A stretch of DNA of 64,000 bases from Sepioteuthis lessoniana (taxonomy: Eukaryota > Mollusca > Cephalopoda > Myopsida > Loliginidae), in NCBI GenBank assembly GCA_963585895.1, contig OY757904.1, forward strand, positions 155,790,450 to 155,854,449, read 5' to 3'. The position numbers and the translations under genes are program-made. A model generated the notes under the pieces. The model had not been told where the DNA came from and did not search any database. It saw only the letters and a program-made list of their open reading frames with translations. Below, one piece after another: positions 34,167-45,280 of this stretch (positions within the stretch are counted from its first letter, which is position 1; each line of letters starts with the position of its first letter).

Positions 34167-34904
34167 AATGGAACCCATAAAAGTTCCGTTAAGAATATTC
34201 TTTATCCTATATTACGTAGTAAACTGAGTCTAAAATAGCTTCTGTAAAAGCATTCAAACAACGCCCACCCTCAGTAATTATCGAGTGGGGAGAGGTTTCA
34301 GATGATTGCTCGTATTTTGCTGCTTTCATATTTGTTGTTATTTCTATCGGTAAATGCGCACTTCAAATTTTGAATCATATTTCAGGAATTCAAGATGACA
34401 AAGAAGTTTAAGACAAGACTTGAACTTGTTTCCTATAACACAGGAACTTGCTGTTACATCTCACGATATTTATATCATATTGTGCTGATAATAGCTGACA
34501 CATAGACAAAGAAATTATCACAAGTACAACTCCCATAACGTTAGTTTCTGTTTACGCCGCTAAGTCCAAAACGTAATGGGGCAGGAAAGGTTGATTTTCA
34601 GTACATTATCTTTATATGTTTATCCAGTTAAACTAGATTGAAGATTAGGCAGTAAAAATATTTGATAAGAACAGCATGTCAGACTTCCGATTTATTGATA
34701 CACACACGCACACACTCACATGTATATATAGAAGTACACACACGCGTATATATATATATATATATATATATTAGTGTATTGTGTTTCGGTGACACATGCT
34801 AATTATAAGGGTAGCATGTATAGAAAAATAAACAGTGTAAAATTGCAATATGACAGTCAATTTCACGCCTTACCCATTTAATTTGTGTTATAGATAGATA
34901 TACG
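34164..34904. other. Unannotated DNA with (TA)n
   Basis: A (TA)n run lies at 34,745-34,772. Otherwise nothing is recognised. Confidence 0.5.
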
Positions 34905-36676
34905 ATAAAACTAAGAAACTAATTCGATGCCCTTCTGGAGATATCAGAAACACTGACTCCGAATGAAAAATATGAAAACTTCGTCAATGCCCACAGGGAA
35001 GCAGCAGCAGAATCCATACCAACCATACCAAGAGTAAAACATAGAGTTCCCAGGGAAGAAAAAAACGTAACGGCGTAAAAACCACACCCCTAAGCAATAA
35101 AAGGAACCCAACTAATGCCAACTCTCAGAAACTTAAGCAACCACAAATTGAACTAACTAATGCTTACCTAAAAGAACAAACAGAATACATCTAAGACCAG
35201 ATCAATAAGATTTGACACTCTGTTGAAGATAGACAATCTCGGATATCGTGGCAGACAGTAAATGAAGTGAGTAAAAGAAAAAGCCGCTAACCAAGAAGAA
35301 CAGATACACTTGTGGAAAGAACATTTCAAAAACTTGTTGGAAAACCCCCTAAAGATACAAATGCACTTATCACGATAATTATTGTTAATCAGCTAATTAT
35401 CAAACTACGACAGTTTACGCAAGAAGAACTCGATGTAGTCCAAACAAAAATTAAAAACAGGAAAGCTGCTGCCGCAATGATATACCTGCAGAAGTATAGA
35501 AGACAAGGAAATTCGACGACATATTGCTCCAATACTGCAACGCCGTATATAACCAGATATCAATAGACAGATGGACAAAGGGCTGCGTTCTCCTTTTCCC
35601 CAAGGAATTGTCAAGAACTACTGGGGTATAACCCTTACTTCCATAGCAGCTAAGATCTACAATACTCTGCTACTTAACAGTATTGAACCTGAAATTGAGA
35701 AAATTCTTTGGAAGAATCAAAATGGCTTTCGTTGGAATCGGTTCACAACTTCACAAATGACAATCCGGCCAATTTTAGGTGTTCGTGCAAAAAGCCGCGA
35801 AGCCGCACTCCTATTTGTAAATGTCTCCAAGGTATTTGACTCCATATACAGAGGGAAAATAGAGCAAATACTTCGAGCTTAGAGTGTACCTAGGGAGACT
35901 GTAGTAGCCATAATGATACTCTATAAAAACACGAAAGTAAAAGTTAGCTCACCGAATGGAGTCAGGCTTTTTTGATATTGTCGCAGGTGTGCTGAAGGGA
36001 ACATATTATCCCCGTACCTATTCATAATCAGCCTCGACTATGTTCTTCTGACGTCGATAGATTTAATGAAAGAAATTAGCCTTACACAGAAAAAGCAAGA
36101 AGCAGATAATACTCATCACGAAGTATTACGGATACGGACCACGCTGATGACATAGCGCTTCTGGCAAATGCACCAATCCAGGCCGAATCTCAACAGCATA
36201 GTCTGAAGCGGGCAGCAGGTGGCATAGGTCTCCATGTGAACTCAGACAAAACAGAGTACGTGTACTTTAATCAAAGTGGTTATATTTTCACAGTGGCTCT
36301 CTAAAACTAGTGGACAAGTTCACATACCTCGGAGGAAGCGTCTCATCTACCGAAAATGACATCCAATTCATGACTCGCAAAGGCATGGGTAGCTATCGGT
36401 CATATGGAAGTCAGGCTTATCCGTTAAAATAAAACACAATTTTTCCTAGCAGCGGTCGTATCCATACTGCTGTATGGATGCACCACTGACTAAGCGTATA
36501 GAGATCTGTATGGACTCAGAATTCACTCTAAAAGACCTGCCAGGTGCAATGGATGATAGGGGTGGACTTTGAGGGAGTGTCAAGGAAATTTATGATGTCG
36601 GTCCGACTTGATGATAGGGATGGACGATGAGAGAGTGTCAAGGAACTCCGTGATGTCCGTCCGATTTGATGATGGT
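34905..36676 (+). mobile_element. RTE-type LINE, long but decayed copy
   Basis: The order on the plus strand is as follows. First comes the linker after the endonuclease (34,910-35,300), then FTQEELDVVQTKIKNRKAAA (35,412-35,475). Next is the fingers block YWGITLTSIAAKIYNTLLLN (35,619-35,680), with NQNGFRWNRFTTSQ and FVNVSKVFDSIYRG after it. The VLKGTYYP region (about 35,990) and a degraded YADD region (about 36,140) follow. A gap removes roughly 250 bases before the C-terminal end. The 3' end near 36,552-36,676 carries a 58-bp tandem duplication next to a GATGATG tail. Many stops are present. It is older than the copy at 53,737. Confidence 0.85.
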
Positions 36677-37229
36677 AAAAGTTGAACATTAGTTTTCAAA
36701 AATTAGATTTTGGTTTTCTAATTGATTAGTATTTGGAGTCGTAACCTAGTAGCAAGGTGAATAGTAAAGATTTATTTACCTATTTGCATATTTTTTAGAA
36801 GTTTGTGAATATCTTGAAAAAAATGATAAGCGTAATTTTCTTACCCAAGCAAATGTTGAGATCTTGTATGGAGACGATATTTCAATTGTTTTCATACTTT
36901 TGGTGAATTTTTATTTAGGTTCAAATGTTTTGAGAGTTTTGTGCTAAATAGTCATATCACTGAGATTAACACATTCGTCTTACGATTGGTTATTTTTGTC
37001 AATGCGTTTCTCGTTGCGTCTCGTTGTGTCATTATATGCATATCTTTTTCTTGCTAAATGATGTTTTTGTGTGTTGCTTCTATATTCATCGAGATCTGTT
37101 ATTTCAGTAGATACATTTCTGAGATTTCTTTGTATCTTGCAGTTATAATAGTTTTATGTAAGACATTGGATTTAGGCATTTGCCGTAAAATGAGCATTTG
37201 AACTTCTTTCTGCTTTTACAGATTAATAG

Positions 37230-37291
<62 letters not shown>

Positions 37292-37982
37292 TTATTCTAA
37301 TTGTTTATTTTTTGCTCTTTCATGATTTTTAGCGTATTTTCGACAAATAGTTGATTTTAAGAGTATTATATTTTACTTGCCTATCCGTACCAGGTAAATT
37401 TCAATTTAGTAATTCAAAATAATTCCCAAGTAGAGATGCCTTCATGAGCCTGAAAATTTAACGAAAATAGTTCATTTAACAAATACTTAACTGGATTTTG
37501 AAAAAAATTATCTACCACTTGAAATACATTGAAAAGTAAATTTTACTGTGGGTATCTGATCATGTAACGGGAAATGTCCTTAAAAATTAATGCATGTATT
37601 ACGTGACTGTGAAAATATAGGCGACCAAAAATGAAAAAAAAAGTCTTGTTTTCTTTGTGAGTACAAGTAACGTTAGTGCAATAAGGTCGTACGCTAAAAG
37701 CCTACAGATCAGAAAAAGGTTAATTAAAACATTCTTTATGTTCCATACTATTATTCGCTGTCCTAAAAAAGCAATTGTGTCGAATTATTTTATTTAAAAT
37801 GAACGATAAGGAGAGTTTAATGTTTGTCAATAATGCCTTGTGAAAAAAAAAGTAAAGAAAAAAAAACAGAAAAAAAAAACAACAAAAAATGCAAAAATCA
37901 CAAGTTCTATTCTACTCTGACCTTTGAAAAAATCTAACATAAATAATATAATAAAATAAAAACCTTTCGCACTTTCTATAAA
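36677..37982. other. Unannotated AT-rich DNA with (CT)n
   Basis: A (CT)n run lies at 37,231-37,288. No gene or repeat family is recognised elsewhere in this stretch. Confidence 0.5.
37231..37288. repeat. (CT)n microsatellite
   Basis: This is a CT dinucleotide run of about 58 bases. Confidence 0.96.
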
Positions 37983-38545
37983 ACTAGAAATTACTCGTGT
38001 CGTTATCGTCGGTGCAAATGGAATTAGTGACCCGAGTTCAAATCCTGGACGAGGCTGTCAACATTTCACATTTCGTAAATACTCTTGAGAAAGATCTGTA
38101 TTTACTCATTCCCTCTAAACGATTAGGATGCGACAAAAGGTCCATTTTTGTCCCTGTTTGAATTCAGTGATTTCCTTCTCGGAGATCAGTTGCCATACCA
38201 TCTATAAAGAGTTCAGTCTGTCAATTTACCGTTAGCATGAGGTAGAATAGTTGAATGCAAAACTTTCTTAAGGGTATTAGTGCTATAATGCAAACAGCCT
38301 AATCCAGGAATTGAATTTCCTTTGACGATAACCATTACACTACGAGTGCTTCAATATATTGGATAAGGAATGAAACAATATATTCTTCCTGCCGCTATAC
38401 ATACATTCTGGGGTAAACTGGGCTCTTTATCCTTAGTAAAGTAACCAGTATAGGAGACGGAAGTCTCTGAATTCAAACTAATTGTAGCTTAAAATTGACT
38501 TTGTGTCACATCTTGCTTGTATAGAAAGGTTGAGTAAATATATAC
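37983..38545 (+). mobile_element. tRNA-derived SINE, family C, split by another SINE
   Basis: The plus-strand head and central part lie at 37,983-38,118 (TCGTTATCGTCGG, then GAGTTCAAATCCTGG). The matching 3' part resumes at about 38,375-38,545, with GTTTACCCCAG-complement and TGACTTTGTGTCACATC. The intervening DNA is an opposite-strand copy of the same family. Confidence 0.7.
38128..38350 (-). mobile_element. tRNA-derived SINE, family C, inserted in another copy
   Basis: The minus-strand head at the right (GTAGTGTAATGGTTATCG) and the central block (TAATACCCTTAAGAAAG) identify the family. It lies inside the plus-strand copy of the same family. Confidence 0.7.
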
Positions 38546-38852
38546 ATTCCGTAAAACTTTTTGTTTCCTTTATTTATTTATTTATTTTTTTTTATCTATT
38601 TATTTTTTGTTGTTTTGGATTTTAATACAAAATTTCAAAATTCCTTTCCGAAGTTCGTTTTAGATATCATGGAAACATTTTTGGGCTTTTTTTTTCATTT
38701 GCGTTGATTCTTGCTCAGTTCGTTTGAAGAGTTTTAAACAATTCTGTTTACTAGAAGATCCGTGAACCAGTTGGGTTACAATTATAACAGCTATCAATGA
38801 TGATACAGATGCTTCTATTTAGGAAAGAGTGATGAACCCTGATTAGCATTTC
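38546..38852. other. Unannotated T-rich DNA
   Basis: This is TTTA-rich sequence with no recognised feature. Confidence 0.5.
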
Positions 38853-38856
38853 ATAG

Positions 38857-39926
38857 TGTCACGTGATGTCCCACTGAGACGATAGAAATAAGATTAATAC
38901 TATTTCCCGTGTTTGAATTAACAGTAGCAAGCCATCAGAGAGTGACCGTTAAGAAAGAATATGGGTCACAGGGGAGACCAGATGTTTATACTTGGTGACC
39001 TCACTCGGGTCGCCTGACACGGGAAGGTAGAAGCCAAACGATAGGCTGGGACCCTAAAACGGAAGTGGGGACTCCCTCCCGTCAGCGGAAATAGAAAAGA
39101 AAAAAGTTAGTTGTTGGACAGGGCTCGTGGCAAACGGAGCCAAAGACAGTACTCCGGGTAGAAGAAGACATAAAAATATTTCGGATTGAAGAAGCCATTT
39201 TCTTCAAGCCAGTGTTAAAAATAGCATAAAGTCTATTAGCCCGTAAAAGAGGAAAGATTCTCCACAGGAACTCCATCAAAGGAAAACTAAGATAATTACC
39301 CTTGGGACTGTTTCTCCTTATACCCAATTTTATATACCCTCTCTCTCTCTCTCAATTTGAAGGAAAACGAAAGAAAAGAAAAGAAAGATATTTATGTTCA
39401 TGGACTGTTCATTTATAATATATTTGACACTTTGACGGTGTATATCTACGTGTAGTAAAAGATTCATGTATTTTAATGTTCCCACGTGGTCTAAGTTGTT
39501 ATTTGTGGCGTCTGCTACGAATTTGTTACTTCATGTTTCTTTTCCAGCTTCTATTCGCCTTGTGTTATCTTAATTAAAATTGTCCAATAAATTCCTTTAA
39601 AATATCACACGGGAAACCGGAGTTGCCGACTACTACAATATAATATTATTACGTCTAAACCTAGAGGTCCATATCTTCCATGTTCTAGGGGAGGAAGACT
39701 AGCGACCTGGTGGGTGTGTGTATAGTGTGAAATTTGGAACCCCTTGCCAGCGGCGGTCAGTCTAGCCATAAATTAATCCCCCACATAATATGTCAGTTCT
39801 TATATGCCTGAGAAAAAAATTCTGAACGAGGACTTATTCGATAAGGGATCAAGTGCCAACCTGCCCCGTCTTCACACGTGCGAAAATAAAGTCCCATTTT
39901 GGGATTTTAAAGAATTTGCCGTCACA
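38857..39926 (+). mobile_element. Solo LTR of an LTR retrotransposon (fossil)
   Basis: The ends read TGTCACGTGATG and GCCGTCACA. It is flanked by ATAG at 38,853-38,856 and ATAG at 39,927-39,930, a 4-bp target duplication. It is the same family as 19,323-20,202, in the opposite orientation and about 190 bp longer. An AATAAA-type signal lies near 39,884. No internal region is present. The divergence between the two copies looks considerable, so neither insertion is recent. Confidence 0.85.
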
Positions 39927-39930
39927 ATAG

Positions 39931-40347
39931 TTATCACGAGAATTTGGATAAATAAGAAATGAGTTTCTTTGCGAAGCAAGAGCCCGCAAAATTATCATTC
40001 TGTTTCATATTGAACTGGAAATTACTTTATTCTGTAAGTTAGAGTATTTCAATTGTATCATTCTTTTAAAATAGTCGAAAAATAAGTATACTCCTTATAT
40101 ATGTAATTTCTGTTACTTTTTGTTAAAGATTTTTAATGCTGAAGAGTTTGATAACAAATAGTATCTAATAATATCCATTTTTATTACATGAAATTCCCGT
40201 TTAAATCATTTTTCTTTTAAAATACCGGGATTTCAACTTAACAATATCGCCGATAAATAAGTGCATCACTGCAAATGTTTTAATAAGTTTCCTTCTAAAT
40301 CAAAGATACCAGGATTTTATTATTTTTGTGAAAAATTGCAGGATTAG

Positions 40348-40377
<30 letters not shown>
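39931..40377. other. Unannotated DNA ending in (TAA)n
   Basis: A (TAA)n run lies at 40,349-40,379. The rest is unrecognised. Confidence 0.5.
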
Positions 40378-40380
<3 letters not shown>

Positions 40381-40850
40381 GATCTGAACTTCGGCATTGT
40401 TGAGATCGGCTAGAATACTAAGGTGAGTCCAGGATACTTGAAGAGACTTGCTATCACTCAGACTCCAATGGAAAACCATTAGCTAACGCTGGAGAGAAAA
40501 ATTCTCAAAAGAGTAAAATAATACCGTCCCGGCAGACCAGAGTAAAACTGAAAGAAAGAGAAAAGAGATAAGTACCAAGGCCTAGCTAGAGAACTAATAA
40601 TTATGGAACATGGAGGTGACAGTGATACCAATTGAAGCTGGTGCATACGGTAAGTCACCAAAGGATTTGTAAAGGGAGTGGAAGACTTGGAAATTTCAGG
40701 ACAAGTGGAGACTATCCAAACTTCAGCATTATTAAGATTGGCTAGAATACTGAGAGGAGTCCTTGAAACAGACTTAAAGTCTCTCAAACTCCTGTGGAAG
40801 ACCATCAGCTGACATTCGTATGAAAAACTCTCAAAGAAATAATAATCTAC
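40378..40850 (+). mobile_element. Second LINE family, two tandem 3' fragments
   Basis: The fragment at 40,378-40,535 carries the 3'-most part of the family. The fragment at 40,540-40,850 starts further upstream, with a KYQGLARELII-like block, then an IPIEAGAYGKS-like block and the RLARILRG-like end. Both lie on the plus strand with short AATAAT-type tails. They overlap in element coordinates, so these are two insertions or a duplication. Confidence 0.65.
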
Positions 40851-40865
40851 ATTTTCCTTTTTAAG

Positions 40866-41070
40866 TAGAGGAATTATATTGTGAATTGAATTACCATGAC
40901 CAGAAAATCCGGCGAACGCTTACGCACGAAATAGGGAAACACTGGACAGTTATTTCGACCTTATTAGGTCTCATCAGCAGGGTATAACGTGATTTCCACC
41001 ACTGGAGATCGAACCAGTGACCACAGATTGCAGTGCCGAATCTCTACAACTGAGCCACCAGTTCATATCG
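40866..41070 (-). mobile_element. tRNA-derived SINE, family D
   Basis: The minus-strand head has an A box (TGGCTCAGTTGTAGAG) and a B box (GGTTCGATCTCC). It is followed by GACCTAATAAGGTCGAAATA and a 3' end with GCCGGATTTTCTGGTCATGG. A second copy lies at 62,385-62,605. It differs from families A-C. Confidence 0.75.
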
Positions 41071-41089
41071 CGCACAAATGACGCCAAAT

Positions 41090-41172
41090 TAGCTGTCCAG
41101 TCTTTCCGTATGTCGTGCGTCAGTATTAGCCGGATTTTCTGGTAATGGTAATTCAATTCACAATTATAACAA
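41090..41172 (+). mobile_element. SINE family D, 3' tail fragment
   Basis: The plus strand has CTGTCCAGTCTTTCCG through GCCGGATTTTCTGGTAATGG, the family D 3' end. It lies head-to-head with the copy at 40,866. The pair therefore looks like terminal inverted repeats around a tRNA-like sequence. Confidence 0.6.
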
Positions 41173-41179
41173 TAACACA

Positions 41180-41765
41180 CAAGTGAATAACAAGTATAGA
41201 TTATGTGGAGACAGGGATGAAACGATTAATCATATAAAAAGCGAATGCAACAAACTGGCACTAAATGAATTCATAATTATGCATGATTGGGTAAGAACGG
41301 TGACCCAGTGGGAATTGCGCAAAAGATTAAAATTTAACCATACTAATATATGGGTATGTATAAGCAAGAATCCGTCCTAAAAATGAGATAGATAAAAATC
41401 TTTGGGATTTTGATATACAAACGGATCACCTAATCCTGTCTAGAGGACCTGATCTTGTTTTAATTTACAAGAAGAAAAGAATATGTCACCTTGTTGATTT
41501 TGCCGTTCCAGCAGATCACAAAGTGGAAATAAAAGAAAGCGAATGATGACGGCGATATCAGTTGTAATTGGAGCACTTGAAACGGCCCGCAAAGACTTGA
41601 AAGAAAAAGCAGGAAAAGTTGGAAATTAGAAGAAGACTCAAGACCATCCACAGTATTACGAAGAGTGGCTAGAATTCTCAGATGTCTTGAAGATCTGAAG
41701 AGTCTTGCTGTATCCCAGACTTCAGTGAAAGACTCTATCACCAATGAAAATTAGTGTTAAAAACA
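41180..41765 (+). mobile_element. Second LINE family, 3' part of the RT ORF
   Basis: This is the best preserved copy in the window. YRLCGDRDETINHIKSECNK lies at 41,195-41,254, then HDWVRTVTQWELRKRLKF, a LWDFDIQTDHLILSRGPD block and IVDFAVPADHKVE-like sequence. A VIGALETARKDLKE-like block follows, then the RVARILRCLEDLKSLA-like 3' end. The knuckle Cys and His spacing suggests a CCHC-type nucleic-acid-binding motif. A few frame breaks and stops are present. It is 5' truncated. Confidence 0.72.
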
Positions 41766-42522
41766 CACACGGAGTAGAAGAACGGGATCTACGATGTACA
41801 GCAGTATTCATAAATCAGAACGCATTTAGGAATCTTTTTTTTAATAAACAGTTATCTCCTAAACTAACGATATTAATATTTCATCATTTCTTGTAAAAAA
41901 AAATTATACAATTAAAACTGATGTTATTAGGTATTATTTATTACCAAATTCTACAGCATCTAAACACTGTAACCAAAACTATTAATATGTAGCCGGCCAA
42001 AAATAACAACACCATCATATATATTTATACAATTTTTTTTTTGTAATAAAGTTTCACTGCTATTGCGTTTGGCAATAAATAATATCTAATGACAAACATT
42101 TTGTGTGTATAATGTTCCAGTTGAATTAGATACCTTTAGTTTAGAAGAATATTATGTTTTTATCTTTTTTAAATGTTATATCTAATACTGTATTTTAATA
42201 AAATCAAACTATTTAAAAACGAGGAATCACTTTAGAAGGAAGCGCATCATAATTGTTAGTTTAGCATAAGGCCAAACATATGGAGCACTGATGGAAATCC
42301 AATGCTCCCGTGCTTGGTGAACCATTCCATCATAAAGAGTGCTCTTAGAATTAAAAAAAAAACATGGAAGCTTATACATGGTACAAGGTCAGAAGTATTG
42401 AGCACAGAAAGATCAAACTCACTAACCAGTGAAAATAATCTGTAAGACTAGCTTCTTAACTATAACAAAAAGACAATGTACCAATAATATTATGAAATTA
42501 GTGTTACTGCATTTACCAACTC
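41766..42522. other. Unannotated AT-rich DNA
   Basis: I recognise nothing. Confidence 0.5.
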
Positions 42523-42773
42523 CACCACTCGAACAGGATGAGACACAAAGTTAATCTTTTCAACAGAGTTTAACAGATTTTCCTTCTTCTAAACCGGTTG
42601 CCATCCTAAAGATAAAGATTCCAATCTGCCCTTTCCCTTACCCATAGCTGGAGGGAAAATAGTTGGATGCATACCTTTTTGAAGGGTATTAACACTTTAT
42701 GAAATGCCAACAGGATTTGAACTCGGGTTACCGTACCCATTTCCAACGACGTTAATCGTTATACTTGTGACGC
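42523..42773 (-). mobile_element. tRNA-derived SINE, family C
   Basis: The minus strand has a B box (GAGTTCAAATCCTG), the central block with AATACCCTTC and CAGCTATGGGTAAG, and a 3' end with CCTGTTCGAGTGG at the left. The head is diverged at the right. Confidence 0.8.
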
Positions 42774-43221
42774 CTCTGTGATTAAATTAGTATGTAATAT
42801 TTGCAGAAGATTTGCTTGAAAATAAAGACAGATTTCGGCATTGAAAAAATTAAAAAAAAAAAAAAACAGGGGTCGATATGCCGTAAAAATCGACCAACCC
42901 GCTAGGTCAACAAATTAAGCACTGATAAACTAAAGCCTACTTTTACATTTTTCATATTCAGGGAAGTAATTTATCGTCAGTGGATTACTTTTTAGAAAAA
43001 AATCAATCCTTACGACTATTATCTTTTAAACGTTTGAATTAAAACAGACATATACTGAAATTTATAAAATTAAAGAAAGGGATTTATTATGCAAAAAATT
43101 CCACTAATTTTGTATTCTTAAATAACCATTTCGCAAATTAATTTAGGACTTACTGAACTGAAAGAAACCGTCTTCGCAAAATAAATCAGTTGCTTTCAAG
43201 TAGGTTATTAATTGCGTCAGA
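42774..43221. other. Unannotated DNA with a tail fragment
   Basis: At 42,868-42,905 a short GGTCGATATGCCGTAAAAATC sequence resembles the shared B/E tail. Otherwise nothing is recognised. Confidence 0.4.
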
Positions 43222-43437
43222 GTTCCCGCCGCGTAATTGGTGGAATGCAGCCTAAAAATAAACGAGTTTGAATCCCAGTCACGCAGCAACGTTCACTTTA
43301 GGACTAATACCCTTCGTGAAAGGTATGGACCCCTTTATCCTCCGATCGATCGATTAAATATTATCACTGCTGTTCTACTTCAAGGATACCTTTGGCATTA
43401 AACTACCAACGTTGATATATAATTAAACAAAGAAACC
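43222..43437 (+). mobile_element. tRNA-derived SINE, family B
   Basis: The plus-strand head has GCGTAATTGGTGGAATG and a B box (GAGTTTGAATCCCAG). The central block is CTAATACCCTTCGTGAAAGG, and the tail GGCATTAAACTACCAACG leads into TTAAACAAAG. Confidence 0.75.
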
Positions 43438-43805
43438 ACTTAATCGCGTGAATACTTGACACATTTCTTTTTCAAATATAACATAAATTTCAAAATTATA
43501 TTGTCCCGTTTCTATAAAATGAAAATAAAAAGTTTTTTTTTTTTTTTTTTTTTTCATTTATTATTTGTATATCTCATGTGTATATCAAGCTGTTCATTGA
43601 CGTTTCAAAGAAAAAATCAATTAGAATTTTAAAAGAACAAAGTCTTTCATTTTGGTTAAAGCATTTTTCGAGAAAGATACATTTCTTATCTGTGATCAGA
43701 ACTAAATTGTATTATATTTTCATCAACTGTATTCATTTTGGGAGTTTTTAATCGCAAGTTATTTTACGCACACACACTCACACACACACACATATATATA
43801 TACGT
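43438..43805. other. Unannotated DNA with short homopolymer and (CA)n runs
   Basis: A T run lies at 43,533-43,553 and a (CA)n(TA)n run at 43,770-43,802. No gene is seen. Confidence 0.5.
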
Positions 43806-43869
43806 GTTTAGTTTGGTTTGGTTGGATTTTATAGCAAATCATGTATTGTTTATTTAATGCCAAATCTTT
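43806..43869. repeat. 89-bp-type unit, left part, split by a retroposon
   Basis: GGTTTGGTTGGATTTTATAGC through TTTATTTAATGCCAAATC matches one unit of the array at 21,232. The unit continues at 44,503 after the family E insertion. Confidence 0.7.
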
Positions 43870-44502
43870 CTTGCCCAGTCAGCTGGGGCTGTAGAATACA
43901 CCCTTCAGTGAATGTCCTGGATATAACACTAAACAATCTGAGATTCCAGAATGGGGCTTTGGGAATGAGGATCACCCCTTCATTGCCATTGCTCCTAGTT
44001 CCACTCTGGCCGGGAATGGTAGCATTTGATAAGGGCTCTATTTATGGGTTAAATAGAACCAACTGCATGCTTATACTAAACTGAATTGTTTGAATTAGAA
44101 ATGTTTGACTAAACTGAATAGGTTGAAAAAGAAATGTTTTTGAAAATTAAACTGTATTTATATTTAAACAGCGAACTAATACTAAAATGATTTGTTTGAA
44201 ATAGAACTGTTTTTGACATTGAAACTGCGCTTACACTAAACTAAATTGTTCAATCTTAATATAGAACCGTTTTGACATTTAACTACGTGTAAACAGAATC
44301 TGTACTTACTCTAAATTAAATTAGCTGAATTAGAACTGTTTGAATAAACTGAATAGCTTGAAAGAGAAATTATTTTGACAATTAAACTGTGTAATCATGC
44401 TAAACTCGATTCTTTGAAATAGAAGTGATTATTTGTATAAAAATGGATATGGTGTTGAATGACCAACAAAGGTACAACTCAAACAACAACAAAAAAAAAC
44501 AA
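43870..44502 (+). mobile_element. Retroposon family E, complete copy inside an 89-bp-type unit
   Basis: It begins TTGCCCAGTCAGCTGGGG and ends in the decayed tail GGTACAACTCAAAC plus an A-rich run. CCAAATCTTT flanks it at 43,860-43,869 and 44,503-44,512 as a target duplication. The internal units resemble those of 32,183 but differ in number and length. The surrounding sequence rejoins as one 89-bp-type unit plus the family F flank. Confidence 0.82.
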
Positions 44503-44512
44503 CCAAATCTTT

Positions 44513-44684
44513 TTTATACGTATATAGATATATATATATTAGATACATATATGATTTGTAAACACATTTAGTTGTTAACATTCTTAAACGAGCCTGAGCT
44601 CATTTGTTTGCACACATTTAAAGTGTTTCAAGTATTGCAATTTAACAGTCACAATTTAACATCAGTCTTTTGGTTGCACACATA
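44513..44684. repeat. Family F flank, second copy
   Basis: TATATATTAGATACATATATG, then GTAAACACATTTAG, TTCTTAAACGAGCCTGAG and TTTGTTTGCACACATTTAAA follow in the same order as at 22,000-22,200. This shows that the single 89-bp-type unit and this flank belong to one older dispersed element. Confidence 0.7.
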
Positions 44685-44889
44685 AATTGTTCTATTTGAT
44701 CCACTCCGGGTCAGAGTGGATCTGCGAACAATGGCAATGAAGGGGTATTTTGTATTCCCCAAAAGCTCCAGCAATTCTGGATCCTTATCATCAGATTTAG
44801 TGTCATATCCAGAAAATTAGTTGTGGGGGTGGTTCTGCAAAGATGCAGTCGGTGTATTCCACAGCTCCAGCCGACCGGACACTTTGTAT
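44685..44889 (-). mobile_element. Retroposon family E, 5' part
   Basis: The minus strand begins at the right with the 5' signature (GTCGGCTGGAGCTGTGGAA-like) and includes the domain with CCACTCTGACCCGG. It stops before the internal repeats. It lies in opposite orientation to the neighbouring copy. Confidence 0.75.
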
Positions 44890-44893
44890 ACGA

Positions 44894-45280
44894 GGATCCT
44901 TCAATTCGTTGTGTAAATTTTGCTAAATGAGCCAGGAGTAAGATGAACTGTTTTATTCAACACATTTTTAAGGGGATCAATTATGAGGGTTTATTTCATG
45001 TCATCATGACCTTATTTACTGACTGCTGTTCCAGAACTTTTTTCTTTAACGGAGAGTCCGTGTATTTTCTCTTCATAATTTGTCATTTCCACTTAGACTC
45101 GATGTAGTAAACCCACGTTTAGCTCATATGGAAACATTTTTCTACAAAAATATGCTTCTCCGAAAACATTCTTCGGTAAATTTCACATAGTTTGTACTTT
45201 TCAGCCTCCAAAAAATTGATGACCGACCTCTCTTCAACTTTGAAGCACTATGGTTAATTTTTCGCCATTTTCAATAGCTT
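44894..45280 (-). mobile_element. Possible decayed mariner-like end
   Basis: After TATA the sequence CGAGGATCCTTCAATTCG resembles a mariner terminal repeat. No second end and no transposase motif could be confirmed. The remaining bases are unrecognised. Confidence 0.25.

Noticed and set aside
19323-39926. One 20-kb LTR retrotransposon bounded by the two related LTRs
   Set aside because: The two LTRs are in opposite orientation, each has its own target duplication, and no retroviral-type coding region lies between them.
40866-41172. A DNA transposon with 35-bp inverted ends around a tRNA-like sequence
   Set aside because: The 62,385 copy shows that the tRNA head and one end form an ordinary SINE. 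The other end here is a separate tail fragment in opposite orientation.
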